From assembly GCA_934394565.1 (NCBI GenBank), contig CAKRQV010000001.1:157835-221834 (forward strand): 64,000 nt of DNA. Direction: 5' to 3'. This document shows positions 55,501 through 63,539 of this stretch, in pieces (position 1 is the stretch's first letter; each line of letters starts with the position of its first letter). Position numbers and translations under genes: made by a program. Below the pieces are notes generated by a model that worked only from the letters and a program-made list of their open reading frames with translations, made no database searches and was not told the DNA's origin. The stretch is from an uncultured Lachnospiraceae bacterium. GTDB taxonomy: Bacteria > Bacillota > Clostridia > Lachnospirales > Lachnospiraceae.

Positions 55501-56435
55501 AAAAGCGACAGGCGATAGATATTTTCGCAGACAGCAGAAAAAATAAGGCACAGTATCACCTTCCGGGCCTGTTTGAACACTATGAATTTTATCAAGTATT
55601 TCTGCCGCTGTTTTATGAGCACAGAGAATTTTTCTATGAATGGTGTGATATAGGATCTGTGTATGGTGCACCGAAGGACTGTATCTGGAGCGGTGGCCGT
55701 GTGGGATTTGGAACAGATGATCCACAGGAAGTGTTTGATTTTGTACAGCAGTATGGGATTTCGGCACGGCTTACCTTCAGCAATATGCTGTTGAGAAAGG
55801 AGCATCTGGCAGATCAGCGTTGTAATACACTTTGCGCTTTACTGGAGAAAGGGACGCAGGTTCAAAACGGAGTTATTGTGGCTTCAGATCTGCTCCTGTC
55901 TTATATCCGGGAAACATATCCGGGGCTATATGTGGTTTCTTCCACAACAAAAGTGATCACAGAGTTTGAACAGTGTCTGACAGAGTTGGGGCGGGAAGAG
56001 TTTCGGTATGTTGTGCCGGATTTCCGGTTAAATAAGAAACTGGATCGGTGGGGCATGCTTTCCCCTGGACAAAAAGAAAAAGTAGAGTTCCTGATCAATG
56101 AGTGCTGCTGGTTTGGATGTAGAGAACGCAGGCACTGCTATGAGACAGTCAGTCGTCAGAACCTTGGTGAAGACTGCCCGGATCATCGCTGCACGGCACC
56201 GGGCGCGGAGGATGGATATCTGTTTTCAAAAGCTATGAGAAATCCCGGCTTTATCAGTCTGGAAGATATACAAAACGTGTATCTGTCGATGGGATTTTCA
56301 AATTTCAAGATAGAAGGACGAAGTCTTGGCAGTGCGTTACTTCTTGAATTTATCCTATATTATATGACAAAACCGGAGTACCAGCTGCAAGTGCGCGAAA
56401 AAATATATCTGGATAATATGCTGGATCTGTTTTAA
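55488..56435 (+). CDS. U32-like TIM-barrel protein of unknown function
   Basis: ATG 55488, inside the end of the kinase-like gene, gives 315 residues; AGGGA touches the start, so translation is probably coupled. Marks of the peptidase U32/UbiV group include a barrel strand pattern (YVVSSTTKVIT, FRYVVPDF) and GFSNFKIEGRSLG near the end. A Cys-rich segment (NECCWFGCRERRHCYE, then CPDHRC) could hold an iron-sulfur cluster. The family call rests on the KIEGR-type motif and Cys pattern, not on a full alignment. The role is unknown. Confidence 0.65.
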   Translation: MCKIKKRQAIDIFADSRKNKAQYHLPGLFEHYEFYQVFLPLFYEHREFFYEWCDIGSVYGAPKDCIWSGGRVGFGTDDPQEVFDFVQQYGISARLTFSNMLLRKEHLADQRCNTLCALLEKGTQVQNGVIVASDLLLSYIRETYPGLYVVSSTTKVITEFEQCLTELGREEFRYVVPDFRLNKKLDRWGMLSPGQKEKVEFLINECCWFGCRERRHCYETVSRQNLGEDCPDHRCTAPGAEDGYLFSKAMRNPGFISLEDIQNVYLSMGFSNFKIEGRSLGSALLLEFILYYMTKPEYQLQVREKIYLDNMLDLF

Positions 56436-56538
56436 GACGGGACAGAGGAAAACAGTAAAAGAATGAAGTCATAAAAAATATATTGTTGATATGTAGAAAA
56501 TATGTTACTTTTATATACAACTGCGGGAGGAACGAGAT

Positions 56539-57663
56539 ATGGAAAAATCTACGGTTTATTTTACGGATTTTCGCTGTCCGGTGGGAACCAGCCAGCTGGA
56601 TAAGCTGAAAAAGCTCTGTATTGCGGCTGGTATTCATACCATCGACATGGAGAGCAAGTTTGTTGCAATTAAGATGCATTTTGGTGAACTCGGAAACATG
56701 GCTTTCCTTCGTCCGAACTATGCAAAAGTGGTTGCAGATCTGTGTAAAGAACAGGGTGGTATGCCGTTTCTTACGGACTGTAATACATTGTATCCGGGAA
56801 GCAGAAAAAATGCGCTGGAGCATCTGGACTGTGCCAATATCAATGGGTTTAATACAATCACTACGGGATGCCAGATTATCATTGGTGATGGGCTCAGGGG
56901 AACGGACGAAGTAGAAGTTCCTGTTGTAAATGGTGAATACTGTAAGACAGCCCTGATTGGCCATGCCATCATGGACGCAGATATTTTTATCAGTCTGACA
57001 CATTTTAAGGGACATGAAGCCACCGGATTTGGCGGAGCATTGAAAAATATCGGTATGGGCTGCGGCAGCCGTGCAGGAAAAATGCAGCAGCACGCCAGCG
57101 GAAAGCCGGCAATCCATGAAGAGGTCTGTCGTGGCTGCCGTCGCTGTGCAAAAGAATGTGGCAGCGATGCTATTACATATGTAAATAAAAAAGCAGTGAT
57201 CAACTATGATAAATGCAAAGGCTGTGGCCGCTGTATCGGAGCCTGCAGCTTTGATGCTGTCTATAATCCAAACAGCAGCGCCAATGAACTGCTCGACCGC
57301 AAGATGGCAGAGTATGCACAGGCAGTCTGTCATGGCCGACCGCATTTTCATATTGCACTGGTGCAGGATATCAGTCCGAACTGTGACTGCCATGGAGAAA
57401 ATGATGCACCGATTCTTCCGGATATCGGTATGTTTGCCAGCTTTGATCCGGTGGCTCTGGATCAGGCCTGTGCAGATGCCTGCCTGAAGGCAACACCGAT
57501 CGCAGACAGTCAGCTCGGAGAGCATCTGGCCGAGCCGGGATGGCAGTGTCATCATGACCATTTCAAGGATTCCAATCCGAACATCGAGTGGAAAGCAACA
57601 CTGGATCAGGCAGAAAAGGTTGGTCTTGGCACACGGTCCTATGAGTTGAAACGAGTGAAATAA
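56539..57663 (+). CDS. DUF362 domain protein with 2x[4Fe-4S] ferredoxin
   Basis: A 374-residue protein with the DUF362 fold: AIKMHFGELGN, FLTDCNTLYPGSRKNALEH, HFKGHEATGFGGALKNIGMGCGSRAGK. Unlike the gene at 4.1 kb, the ferredoxin part is inserted near residues 190-240 (C-RG-C-RR-C-AKE-C and C-KG-C-GR-C-IGA-C). The C-terminal part (CHGENDAPILPDIGMFASFDPVALDQA) closes the DUF362 fold. The protein is cytosolic and probably redox active; the reaction is unknown. A GGGAGG site precedes the ATG, and a terminator-like hairpin follows. Confidence 0.88.
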   Translation: MEKSTVYFTDFRCPVGTSQLDKLKKLCIAAGIHTIDMESKFVAIKMHFGELGNMAFLRPNYAKVVADLCKEQGGMPFLTDCNTLYPGSRKNALEHLDCANINGFNTITTGCQIIIGDGLRGTDEVEVPVVNGEYCKTALIGHAIMDADIFISLTHFKGHEATGFGGALKNIGMGCGSRAGKMQQHASGKPAIHEEVCRGCRRCAKECGSDAITYVNKKAVINYDKCKGCGRCIGACSFDAVYNPNSSANELLDRKMAEYAQAVCHGRPHFHIALVQDISPNCDCHGENDAPILPDIGMFASFDPVALDQACADACLKATPIADSQLGEHLAEPGWQCHHDHFKDSNPNIEWKATLDQAEKVGLGTRSYELKRVK

Positions 57664-57737
57664 TTATCAAGCTGGCTGCAGGGAAACAGAAAGTGGTAGT
57701 GCGACTGGACGCAATCGGAACTACTTAAACCGCTTGT

Positions 57738-57789
57738 AAAAGCTGATGACTTCTGCGATGAAATGAACGCAGACAGTGTCAGCTTTTTC
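57738..57789 (+). terminator. Terminator-like hairpin before the antiporter gene
   Basis: AAAAGCTGA pairs with TCAGCTTTT and TCTGCG with CGCAGA across an internal loop, ending in T residues 22 bases before the antiporter start. Confidence 0.6.
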
Positions 57790-57811
57790 TGCGTATATGA
57801 GGAGAGATTTT

Positions 57812-58987
57812 ATGTTATTAAGTATTTCACTGATCCTTATTCTGGGCATGTGCATGGGATGGTTGTGCCAGAAAATCAAACTGCCGGGTTTGCTTGGTAT
57901 GCTGCTTACCGGCATTATTTTGGGACCATATGGGCTCAATCTGTTGGATGACAGTATTCTTGGAATATCTGTGGAGCTTCGCAAAATAGCCCTGATCATT
58001 ATTCTTACAAGAGCAGGTCTTGGACTGAATCTGTCCGGATTGAAAAAACTGGGACGTCCTGCAGTTCTTATGTGCTTTGTACCTGCGTCTTTTGAAATGG
58101 CAGGTGTGATTTTACTGGCACCAAAACTGATGGGATTAAGCGTATTGGAGGCGGCTGTTATGGGTGCGGTACTGGCTGCAGTTTCCCCGGCGGTTGTCGT
58201 TCCCCGGATGGTCAGACTTATGGACGAGGACTACGGCGTAAAAGAAGGAATTCCACAGTTGATCCTTGCGGGGGCATCCGTTGACGATGTGTATGTCATT
58301 GTTATGTTCTCCACCTTTGTTGGCATGATGCAGGGCGAGGGGGCTTCTGTATTGAAGTTTGTAAATATTCCGGTTTCCATTTTCCTGGGAATTGCGATCG
58401 GCCTGTTCTTTGGCGTTTTGTTGGCATATTTCTTTAAGAAAGTGCATATCCGGGATACGTCAAAGGTACTGCTTATCCTGAGTATCTCGTTTTTACTGGT
58501 GGTAATTGAGGACGCATTGACAACCGCCGTTACATTTTCCGCATTGATTGCGATTATGTTTATCGGCGTTGGCTTACTGAAAAAGAGAGAAGTCGTTGCG
58601 AAAAGACTTTCTGCGAAATATGGGAAATTATGGGTTGCGGCAGAGGTTTTCCTGTTTGTGCTTGTAGGAGCAACGGTAAACATTGGATACCTTGGAAAGG
58701 TCGGAGTCAAAGCTCTGCTTGTTATTGTGGGTGCACTGATTGTCAGAATGGCTGGTGTATTTGTATGCCTGCTGGGAACAGGTTTTAAAAGGAAAGAAAG
58801 ACTGTTCGCAATGCTGGCCTATACGCCGAAAGCTACGGTTCAGGCTGCCATCGGAGGAATACCGCTTGCTGTAGGACTTTCCTGCGGAGATACGGTGCTT
58901 ACCGTGGCAGTCCTTGCCATCGTACTTACGGCGCCGTTGGGAGCATTTGTCATAGATCTGTCGTATAAGAAATTGCTGACCAGATAG
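57812..58987 (+). CDS. Cation:proton antiporter (CPA2 family)
   Basis: ATG 57812 after GGAGA gives 391 residues; the frame is open from 57776. About 12 membrane helices carry CPA2 marks: KLPGLLGMLLTGIILGPYGL, GAVLAAVSPAVVVPRM, and the ion-binding region GASVDDVYVIVMFSTF in helix 5 (Asp-Asp). No RCK/TrkA-N domain follows, so regulation by nucleotides is absent or in trans. It exchanges Na+ or K+ for H+ at the cytoplasmic membrane. It ends before a bidirectional terminator. Confidence 0.9.
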   Translation: MLLSISLILILGMCMGWLCQKIKLPGLLGMLLTGIILGPYGLNLLDDSILGISVELRKIALIIILTRAGLGLNLSGLKKLGRPAVLMCFVPASFEMAGVILLAPKLMGLSVLEAAVMGAVLAAVSPAVVVPRMVRLMDEDYGVKEGIPQLILAGASVDDVYVIVMFSTFVGMMQGEGASVLKFVNIPVSIFLGIAIGLFFGVLLAYFFKKVHIRDTSKVLLILSISFLLVVIEDALTTAVTFSALIAIMFIGVGLLKKREVVAKRLSAKYGKLWVAAEVFLFVLVGATVNIGYLGKVGVKALLVIVGALIVRMAGVFVCLLGTGFKRKERLFAMLAYTPKATVQAAIGGIPLAVGLSCGDTVLTVAVLAIVLTAPLGAFVIDLSYKKLLTR

Positions 58988-59136
58988 GCCTGATCAGAAA
59001 ATGCAAATGACAGCTGACAGATTTCCAGCCCGATTTGGCAGCAGGTAACCTGAGAAATCGATATAATACGTGCATAAGCTACAGAACTGGTGATTGCTGG
59101 TTGGAATAGTCTGGAATAAGTAATACATGACAATAG

Positions 59137-59182
59137 AAAAACGCCGTCAGGAAGAAATGAGTTGCTTCCTGACGGCGTTTTT
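59137..59182. terminator. Bidirectional terminator
   Basis: A perfect 18-bp stem (AAAAACGCCGTCAGGAAG with its complement, 10-base loop) with A and T tracts on both sides serves the convergent antiporter and SNF transporter genes. Confidence 0.9.
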
Positions 59183-59199
59183 CTGCGTCGTATATGGGA

Positions 59200-60534
59200 T
59201 TATCTCCAATTAAACGTCACAATGCCGTAAATATAAATGGCAATAATGATCACCGGCACAACGTACTTAAAGATCGGCTTCTGCCAGGCCTGTACCTTCG
59301 GACCGATACCTGTGTTGGTTTCTTTGATAAAGTTATCCCAACCCCAGCCAAACTTAGTGCAGCAAAACAGTGCCAGTACAAGTGAACCGAGTGGCAGGAT
59401 GTTGGTGGATACGATGAAATCCCAGAAGTCCAGCCAGGTCGTACCTTCGGCAAACGGCTGGAAGTGGATCAGGTTAAAGCCAAGGGCTGTTGTCAGAGCC
59501 AGGGCAAAGACAACGATACCGCAGACCAGGCTTCCCTTAGGACGGGACCAGCCGGTCAACTCACGTACCATGGCCAGAATATTCTCACATACGCCAAGAA
59601 CCGTGGACATGGCAGCAAAAATCATAAACAGGAAGAACAGGGAGCCCCAGATCCGACCACCGGACATATGGTTAAATACAGCAGCCATCGTATCAAACAG
59701 AAGGCTCGGCCCTGCATTGACTTCCAGACCGTAGGTAAAGCAGGCCGGGAAAATGATGATACCGGCGAGGATGGCCACCAGTGTATCCAGTGTGATAACG
59801 TGGAGTGCTTCGCCCATCAGGGAACGTTCTTTGCCGATATAACTGCCAAAAATCGCCATGCCGCCCATACCTGTGGACAGTGTAAAGAAAGCCTGGTTCA
59901 TGGCACCAACGATAACGGATCCATCAATCTTTGAAAAATCCGGTTTCAGATAGAAGGTCATACCTTCTGCCGCGCCTTTTAAAAAGAGACTGTGGATGGC
60001 CAGCACCAGCATCAGCACCAGCAGAGCCGACATCATAAATTTGGTAATGCGTTCCAGACCACCCTGCAGGTTGAAGGAAAGCACGATAAAAGCTACTACA
60101 ACAGTGACCAGAAGAAAGACGACATCGATCACTGGATTGGAAATCATGGCAACAAAGCCAAGGGAGTCGTTCTGCCCGCTGATAAATTTGCAGAAATAGT
60201 AGATGAGCCAGCCGCAGACTACGGTATAAAAAGCCATCAGGGCGAGATTACCGATCAGGCAGACCCAGCCAAAGATACCCCATTTCTGTCCCGGCTTTTC
60301 CAGCTTCTGGTACATATACAGCGGGCTGGACTGTGCAGCTCTTCCGATGGAAAATTCCATGGTCAGTGCAGGAATGCCCAGGATGATCAGGCAGATGATG
60401 TAGACCAGCATAAAACTGCCACCGCCGTTCTGACCACACATCCATGGGAACTTCCATACATTGCCACAGCCGATCGCGCATCCGGCTGACAGCATGATGA
60501 AGCCTAAACGGCTTCCAAGTTGTTCTCGTTTCAT
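59200..60534 (-). CDS. Sodium-dependent neurotransmitter-symporter (SNF/NSS) family transporter
   Basis: ATG 60534, 9 bases after GGAGG, gives 444 residues; the TTG two codons upstream is too close. It has about 11 membrane helices. The first carries the NSS hallmark: AGCAIGCGNVWKFPWMCGQNGGGSF, then IPALTMEFSIGRA. Later segments include AFFTLSTGMGGMAIFGSYI and FLFMIFAAMSTVLGVCENILAM. NSS transporters import amino acids with Na+. The divergent LysR gene suggests local control of uptake. The substrate is unknown. Confidence 0.93.
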   Translation of the reverse strand: MKREQLGSRLGFIMLSAGCAIGCGNVWKFPWMCGQNGGGSFMLVYIICLIILGIPALTMEFSIGRAAQSSPLYMYQKLEKPGQKWGIFGWVCLIGNLALMAFYTVVCGWLIYYFCKFISGQNDSLGFVAMISNPVIDVVFLLVTVVVAFIVLSFNLQGGLERITKFMMSALLVLMLVLAIHSLFLKGAAEGMTFYLKPDFSKIDGSVIVGAMNQAFFTLSTGMGGMAIFGSYIGKERSLMGEALHVITLDTLVAILAGIIIFPACFTYGLEVNAGPSLLFDTMAAVFNHMSGGRIWGSLFFLFMIFAAMSTVLGVCENILAMVRELTGWSRPKGSLVCGIVVFALALTTALGFNLIHFQPFAEGTTWLDFWDFIVSTNILPLGSLVLALFCCTKFGWGWDNFIKETNTGIGPKVQAWQKPIFKYVVPVIIIAIYIYGIVTFNWR

Positions 60535-60668
60535 TATCAATTTCCTCCCGTGTCATGGTCAGAAAACAGGATGCAACTTCAAAATTTGAAGAATGGTATT
60601 GCGCTTAAAAATACAAATATCCAATCTGACCGTAAAATATAAATTCATCATAAAAGAAAATACAGAAT

Positions 60669-60697
60669 TTGTAAAATTGATGATTTCGTGATACACT
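60669..60697 (+). promoter_or_regulatory. Putative promoter of the lysR gene
   Basis: TTGTAA and TACACT are separated by 17 bases, about 35 bases before the start. The divergent region 60541-60731 is AT-rich and would contain the LysR binding site; no clear T-N11-A box was fixed. Confidence 0.45.
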
Positions 60698-60731
60698 AAC
60701 GAAAATATCGTTTGTACAGGAGGGTAATACG

Positions 60732-61619
60732 ATGGATACAAATGTGTTACGGACATTTGTCGCGGTATGTGAGTATTCCGGGTTCTCTGCTGCGGCCCAG
60801 AAGCTGGGGTATACGCAATCCACCGTATCATCGCAGATCCGGCAGCTGGAAAAGGAGCTGGATACGGTGCTGTTTGACCGGTATTATCACAAGATCGAAC
60901 TGACCTCGGATGGAGAGATTGCGCTGCGCTATGCCCGGAGTATTCTCGAAGTTCATGCAAAGATGATGGCTGAAATCCGGCAGCAGGAGCGGATCGAGGG
61001 GACGATCCATTTATCCATGTCCAGCTCGGTGTGTAACCGTTATTTTAAGGAAGATTTTCTTCGCTTCCGGCAGCAGTATCCGGGGATTCATCTGATTGTT
61101 TCGGAGAGCATTACGGAGAAGATGTTTGATATGTTGCAGAAGAACGAAACTGATCTTGTCTTTACACTGGACAGCCATATTTATAATTCAGAATTCAGAA
61201 TCTGTGCCGAGAGGGAGGAAGCGGTGCATTTTATTGCAGCAGCCGACCATCCTCTTATAGAAAAAGGGAGTCTGACGCTGAAGGATTTGTGTACAGAGGA
61301 ATTTGTTCTGACGGAAAGCAATATGAGCTACAGGAAGCTGTTAAACCAGGAGCTGGCCACCAGATCCATAGAGATCCAGCCGGTGCTGGAGATTGGCAAT
61401 CCGCTGCAGATCTGTGAAATCGTCAAAAACAGCTGTCTGCTTTCCTTTTTGCCGGATTTCATTTCACAGGAATATGTGCAATCCGGCCAGCTGAAAACGT
61501 TGGAGGTCACAGACTGTCCCATCAAGGTCTGGACACAGCTTCTGATCCATAAAAATAAATGGCAGTCTCCGGCATTGCGGGCGTGTATTGATTTTTATAA
61601 GGACATTATGCAGGGATGA
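60732..61619 (+). CDS. LysR-type transcriptional regulator
   Basis: A 295-residue LTTR. Residues 1-60 form the winged helix-turn-helix (MDTNVLRTFVAVCEYSGFSAAAQKLGYTQSTVSSQIRQLEKEL). The rest is the two-lobed co-inducer domain (IHLSMSSSVCNRYFKEDF near 95, ILEIGNPLQICEIVKNSCLLSFLPDF near 220). AGGAGGG precedes the ATG. It is divergent from the SNF transporter gene, the classic LysR arrangement, so it probably controls that transporter and itself; the downstream ddh has its own promoter. Confidence 0.93.
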   Translation: MDTNVLRTFVAVCEYSGFSAAAQKLGYTQSTVSSQIRQLEKELDTVLFDRYYHKIELTSDGEIALRYARSILEVHAKMMAEIRQQERIEGTIHLSMSSSVCNRYFKEDFLRFRQQYPGIHLIVSESITEKMFDMLQKNETDLVFTLDSHIYNSEFRICAEREEAVHFIAAADHPLIEKGSLTLKDLCTEEFVLTESNMSYRKLLNQELATRSIEIQPVLEIGNPLQICEIVKNSCLLSFLPDFISQEYVQSGQLKTLEVTDCPIKVWTQLLIHKNKWQSPALRACIDFYKDIMQG

Positions 61620-61692
61620 GCCGAAATTGGAGAAAAAAGCAGATGAAGTATACTATTTTACAGGAAGAAGTTTGCTTAAACTTCCCCTGCCA

Positions 61693-61721
61693 TTGACATT
61701 CCTGCGTGCAGAACGTAAAAT
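61693..61721 (+). promoter_or_regulatory. ddh promoter
   Basis: A perfect TTGACA and TAAAAT with a 17-base spacer lie 36 bases before the start. A GAAGTTT...AAACTTC hairpin lies just upstream at 61669-61686. Confidence 0.75.
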
Positions 61722-61757
61722 TGACACGAAAATAATGTGTGAAAAGGAGAAGTACAC

Positions 61758-62738
61758 ATGAGAATTGGTATTTTAGGATATGGAAACCTGGGCAGAGGTG
61801 TTGAGTGTGCAATTAAGCAGAATCCGGATATGGAGCTGGTGGCTGTATTTACCAGACGTGCGCCGGAAACTGTATCGATTTTGACAGAGAGTGCCTCCGT
61901 CTGCTCTGTAAATGATGTGGAGCAGTGGAAAGACAAGATTGATGTCATGATCCTCTGCGGAGGCAGTGCGACTGATCTGCCGGAGCAGACACCGAAATAT
62001 GCAGAAATGTTCAATGTAGTAGACAGCTTTGATACCCATGCCAGAATCCCGGAGCATTTTGAAAACGTAGATGCGGTAGCGAAAAAGAGCGGCCATGTCG
62101 GCATCATTTCTGTTGGCTGGGATCCGGGTATGTTTTCCCTGAACCGTATGTATGCCAATGCGATCCTGCCGGAAGGTAAGGATTACACCTTCTGGGGTAA
62201 GGGCGTCAGCCAGGGACATTCCGATGCGATCCGCCGTGTCGAGGGTGTAAAGGATGGCAAACAGTACACGATTCCTGTAGAAGCAGCGCTGGAAGCTGTC
62301 AGAAATGGTGAGAATCCGGAGCTGACAACGAGACAGAAGCATACCAGAGAATGTTTTGTTGTCCTTGAAGAAGGTGCAGATGCAACAAAGGTTGAGAAAG
62401 CCATCAAGACCATGCCGAATTATTTTTCTGAGTATGATACGACGGTACATTTTATCAGCGAAGAAGAATTAAAAGCCAACCACAGCGGCATTCCGCACGG
62501 TGGTTTTGTGATCCGGTCGGGAAAAACCGGATGGAATCTGGAAAACCAGCATGTGATCGAATACAGTCTGAAGCTGGATTCCAATCCGGAATTTACTTCC
62601 TGCGTGATCGCAGCGTATGCCAGGGCAGCTTTCCGTCTGTACAAAGAGGGACAGATCGGCTGCAAGACCGTGTTTGATATCGCACCGGCTTATTTAAGTG
62701 CAAAGGACGGTGCAGAGCTTCGCAAGAGTCTGCTGTAA
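61758..62738 (+). CDS. ddh: meso-Diaminopimelate dehydrogenase
   Basis: A 326-residue NADPH enzyme that makes meso-diaminopimelate from tetrahydrodipicolinate in one step. The Rossmann start is IGILGYGNLGRGVE, followed by VAVFTRR, the CGGSATDLPEQTP segment, VDSFDTHARIPEHF, VGWDPGMFSLNR, FWGKGVSQGHSDAIRR and GIPHGGFVIR. These are the Ddh family hallmarks. It bypasses the acylated DAP branches and feeds both peptidoglycan and, through LysA (9.3 kb), lysine. An AAGGAG site precedes the ATG. Confidence 0.96.
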   Translation: MRIGILGYGNLGRGVECAIKQNPDMELVAVFTRRAPETVSILTESASVCSVNDVEQWKDKIDVMILCGGSATDLPEQTPKYAEMFNVVDSFDTHARIPEHFENVDAVAKKSGHVGIISVGWDPGMFSLNRMYANAILPEGKDYTFWGKGVSQGHSDAIRRVEGVKDGKQYTIPVEAALEAVRNGENPELTTRQKHTRECFVVLEEGADATKVEKAIKTMPNYFSEYDTTVHFISEEELKANHSGIPHGGFVIRSGKTGWNLENQHVIEYSLKLDSNPEFTSCVIAAYARAAFRLYKEGQIGCKTVFDIAPAYLSAKDGAELRKSLL

Positions 62739-62792
62739 GCTGTTATGACAGAAAAATACATTCCTATATAATATGGAAAGGATGAAAAATCC

Positions 62793-63218
62793 ATGGGGGA
62801 ACATACACAGACAGCGCAGGATGACGGTTTACAGGGCAATGAGCAGATCGAGAAAGCGATTCTTGCTCTGCAAAAGGATCCTACAGAGGAAAGGCTGGCC
62901 CATGCATTGACGGTCATCCGACGCCGGATGAAGGCGGGTGGTCAGTGGATCGTGGCCGTGGAGCCTTCGTTGGACTGCAGCCAGCTGAAGCTGGCAACGG
63001 TAAAAACAGAGAATGGTGATCTCTGGTGGATGGCATTTACCAGCTTTGAGGAAGAGATGCATGGCGCAGATCAGGTGAAATCGACATTCCTTGCAGATAT
63101 AGATCAGCTTTTTACAGCTGCCCTGACAGTACCGGAAGTCAAAGGAATACTGTTGAATCCGTGGAACCGGACGATCATGCTGGACAAAACACTGATCCGT
63201 ATCATTAAACCGGAGTAA
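62793..63218 (+). CDS. SseB-like protein
   Basis: A 141-residue protein. The C-terminal 90 residues match the SseB N-terminal domain pattern: WIVAVEPS, LWWMAFTSFEEEMHG, STFLADIDQLFTAALTVPEVKGILLNPWNRTIMLDKTLI. SseB-type domains are of uncertain role and often occur as small cytosolic proteins in Firmicutes. The first 45 residues are a hydrophilic helix (LAHALTVIRRRM). GGAAAGGATG precedes the ATG. It is 54 bases from ddh and probably cotranscribed. A terminator follows. Confidence 0.75.
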   Translation: MGEHTQTAQDDGLQGNEQIEKAILALQKDPTEERLAHALTVIRRRMKAGGQWIVAVEPSLDCSQLKLATVKTENGDLWWMAFTSFEEEMHGADQVKSTFLADIDQLFTAALTVPEVKGILLNPWNRTIMLDKTLIRIIKPE

Positions 63219-63240
63219 ATCGCATACTATTTTGAAGAAA

Positions 63241-63284
63241 AATGACCTGTATTTTTGTATTATACGCAAAATACAGGTCATTTT
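63241..63284 (+). terminator. Terminator after the SseB-like gene
   Basis: A perfect 13-bp stem (TGACCTGTATTTT with AAAATACAGGTCA, 12-base loop) is followed by TTTT. Confidence 0.8.
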
Positions 63285-63346
63285 GCATATAAAAACCACT
63301 GGAAAAAGATATTCCAAAAAATGTAGGTCTGGCATGCAAAAATCTA

Positions 63347-63375
63347 TTGACTTTTTCGAACAGGATGTGTACACT
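63347..63375 (+). promoter_or_regulatory. Promoter upstream of the His/Cys-rich gene
   Basis: TTGACT and TACACT are separated by exactly 17 bases, about 165 bases before the His/Cys-rich start. Confidence 0.65.
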
Positions 63376-63383
63376 ACGGATAT

Positions 63384-63409
63384 AACGATTAAACAATCAT
63401 TTAATCGTT
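63384..63409. promoter_or_regulatory. Operator-like inverted repeat
   Basis: AACGATTAAA and TTTAATCGTT form a perfect 10-bp inverted repeat with a 6-base centre, starting 8 bases after the -10. The position at the transcription start suits a repressor, possibly a metal-responsive ArsR-type protein; the family is a guess. Confidence 0.6.
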
Positions 63410-63420
63410 CGGAGAGAGAT

Positions 63421-63468
63421 ATGCCAGACTGCTATAGCTGTTCACTTTTACGAAAGGAAAGATTGTGA
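63421..63468 (+). CDS. Possible 15-residue leader peptide
   Basis: An ATG preceded by GGAGAGAG opens a 15-codon frame (MPDCYSCSLLRKERL) between the operator and the His/Cys-rich gene. Two Cys lie three apart. It may be a leader peptide or chance. Confidence 0.3.
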   Translation: MPDCYSCSLLRKERL

Positions 63469-63539
63469 TACAGTGTGGGGCAGAGGAAGTGCTGGTTTTA
63501 TCCACAAGGTGTTATAGATAGGTTTTAAGGAGGTTTTTT

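Noticed and set aside
59464..59934. Plus-strand frame of 156 codons inside the SNF transporter gene
   Set aside because: It is antisense to a conserved membrane protein; its polar His/Gln/Asp-rich product is the mirror of hydrophobic codons.
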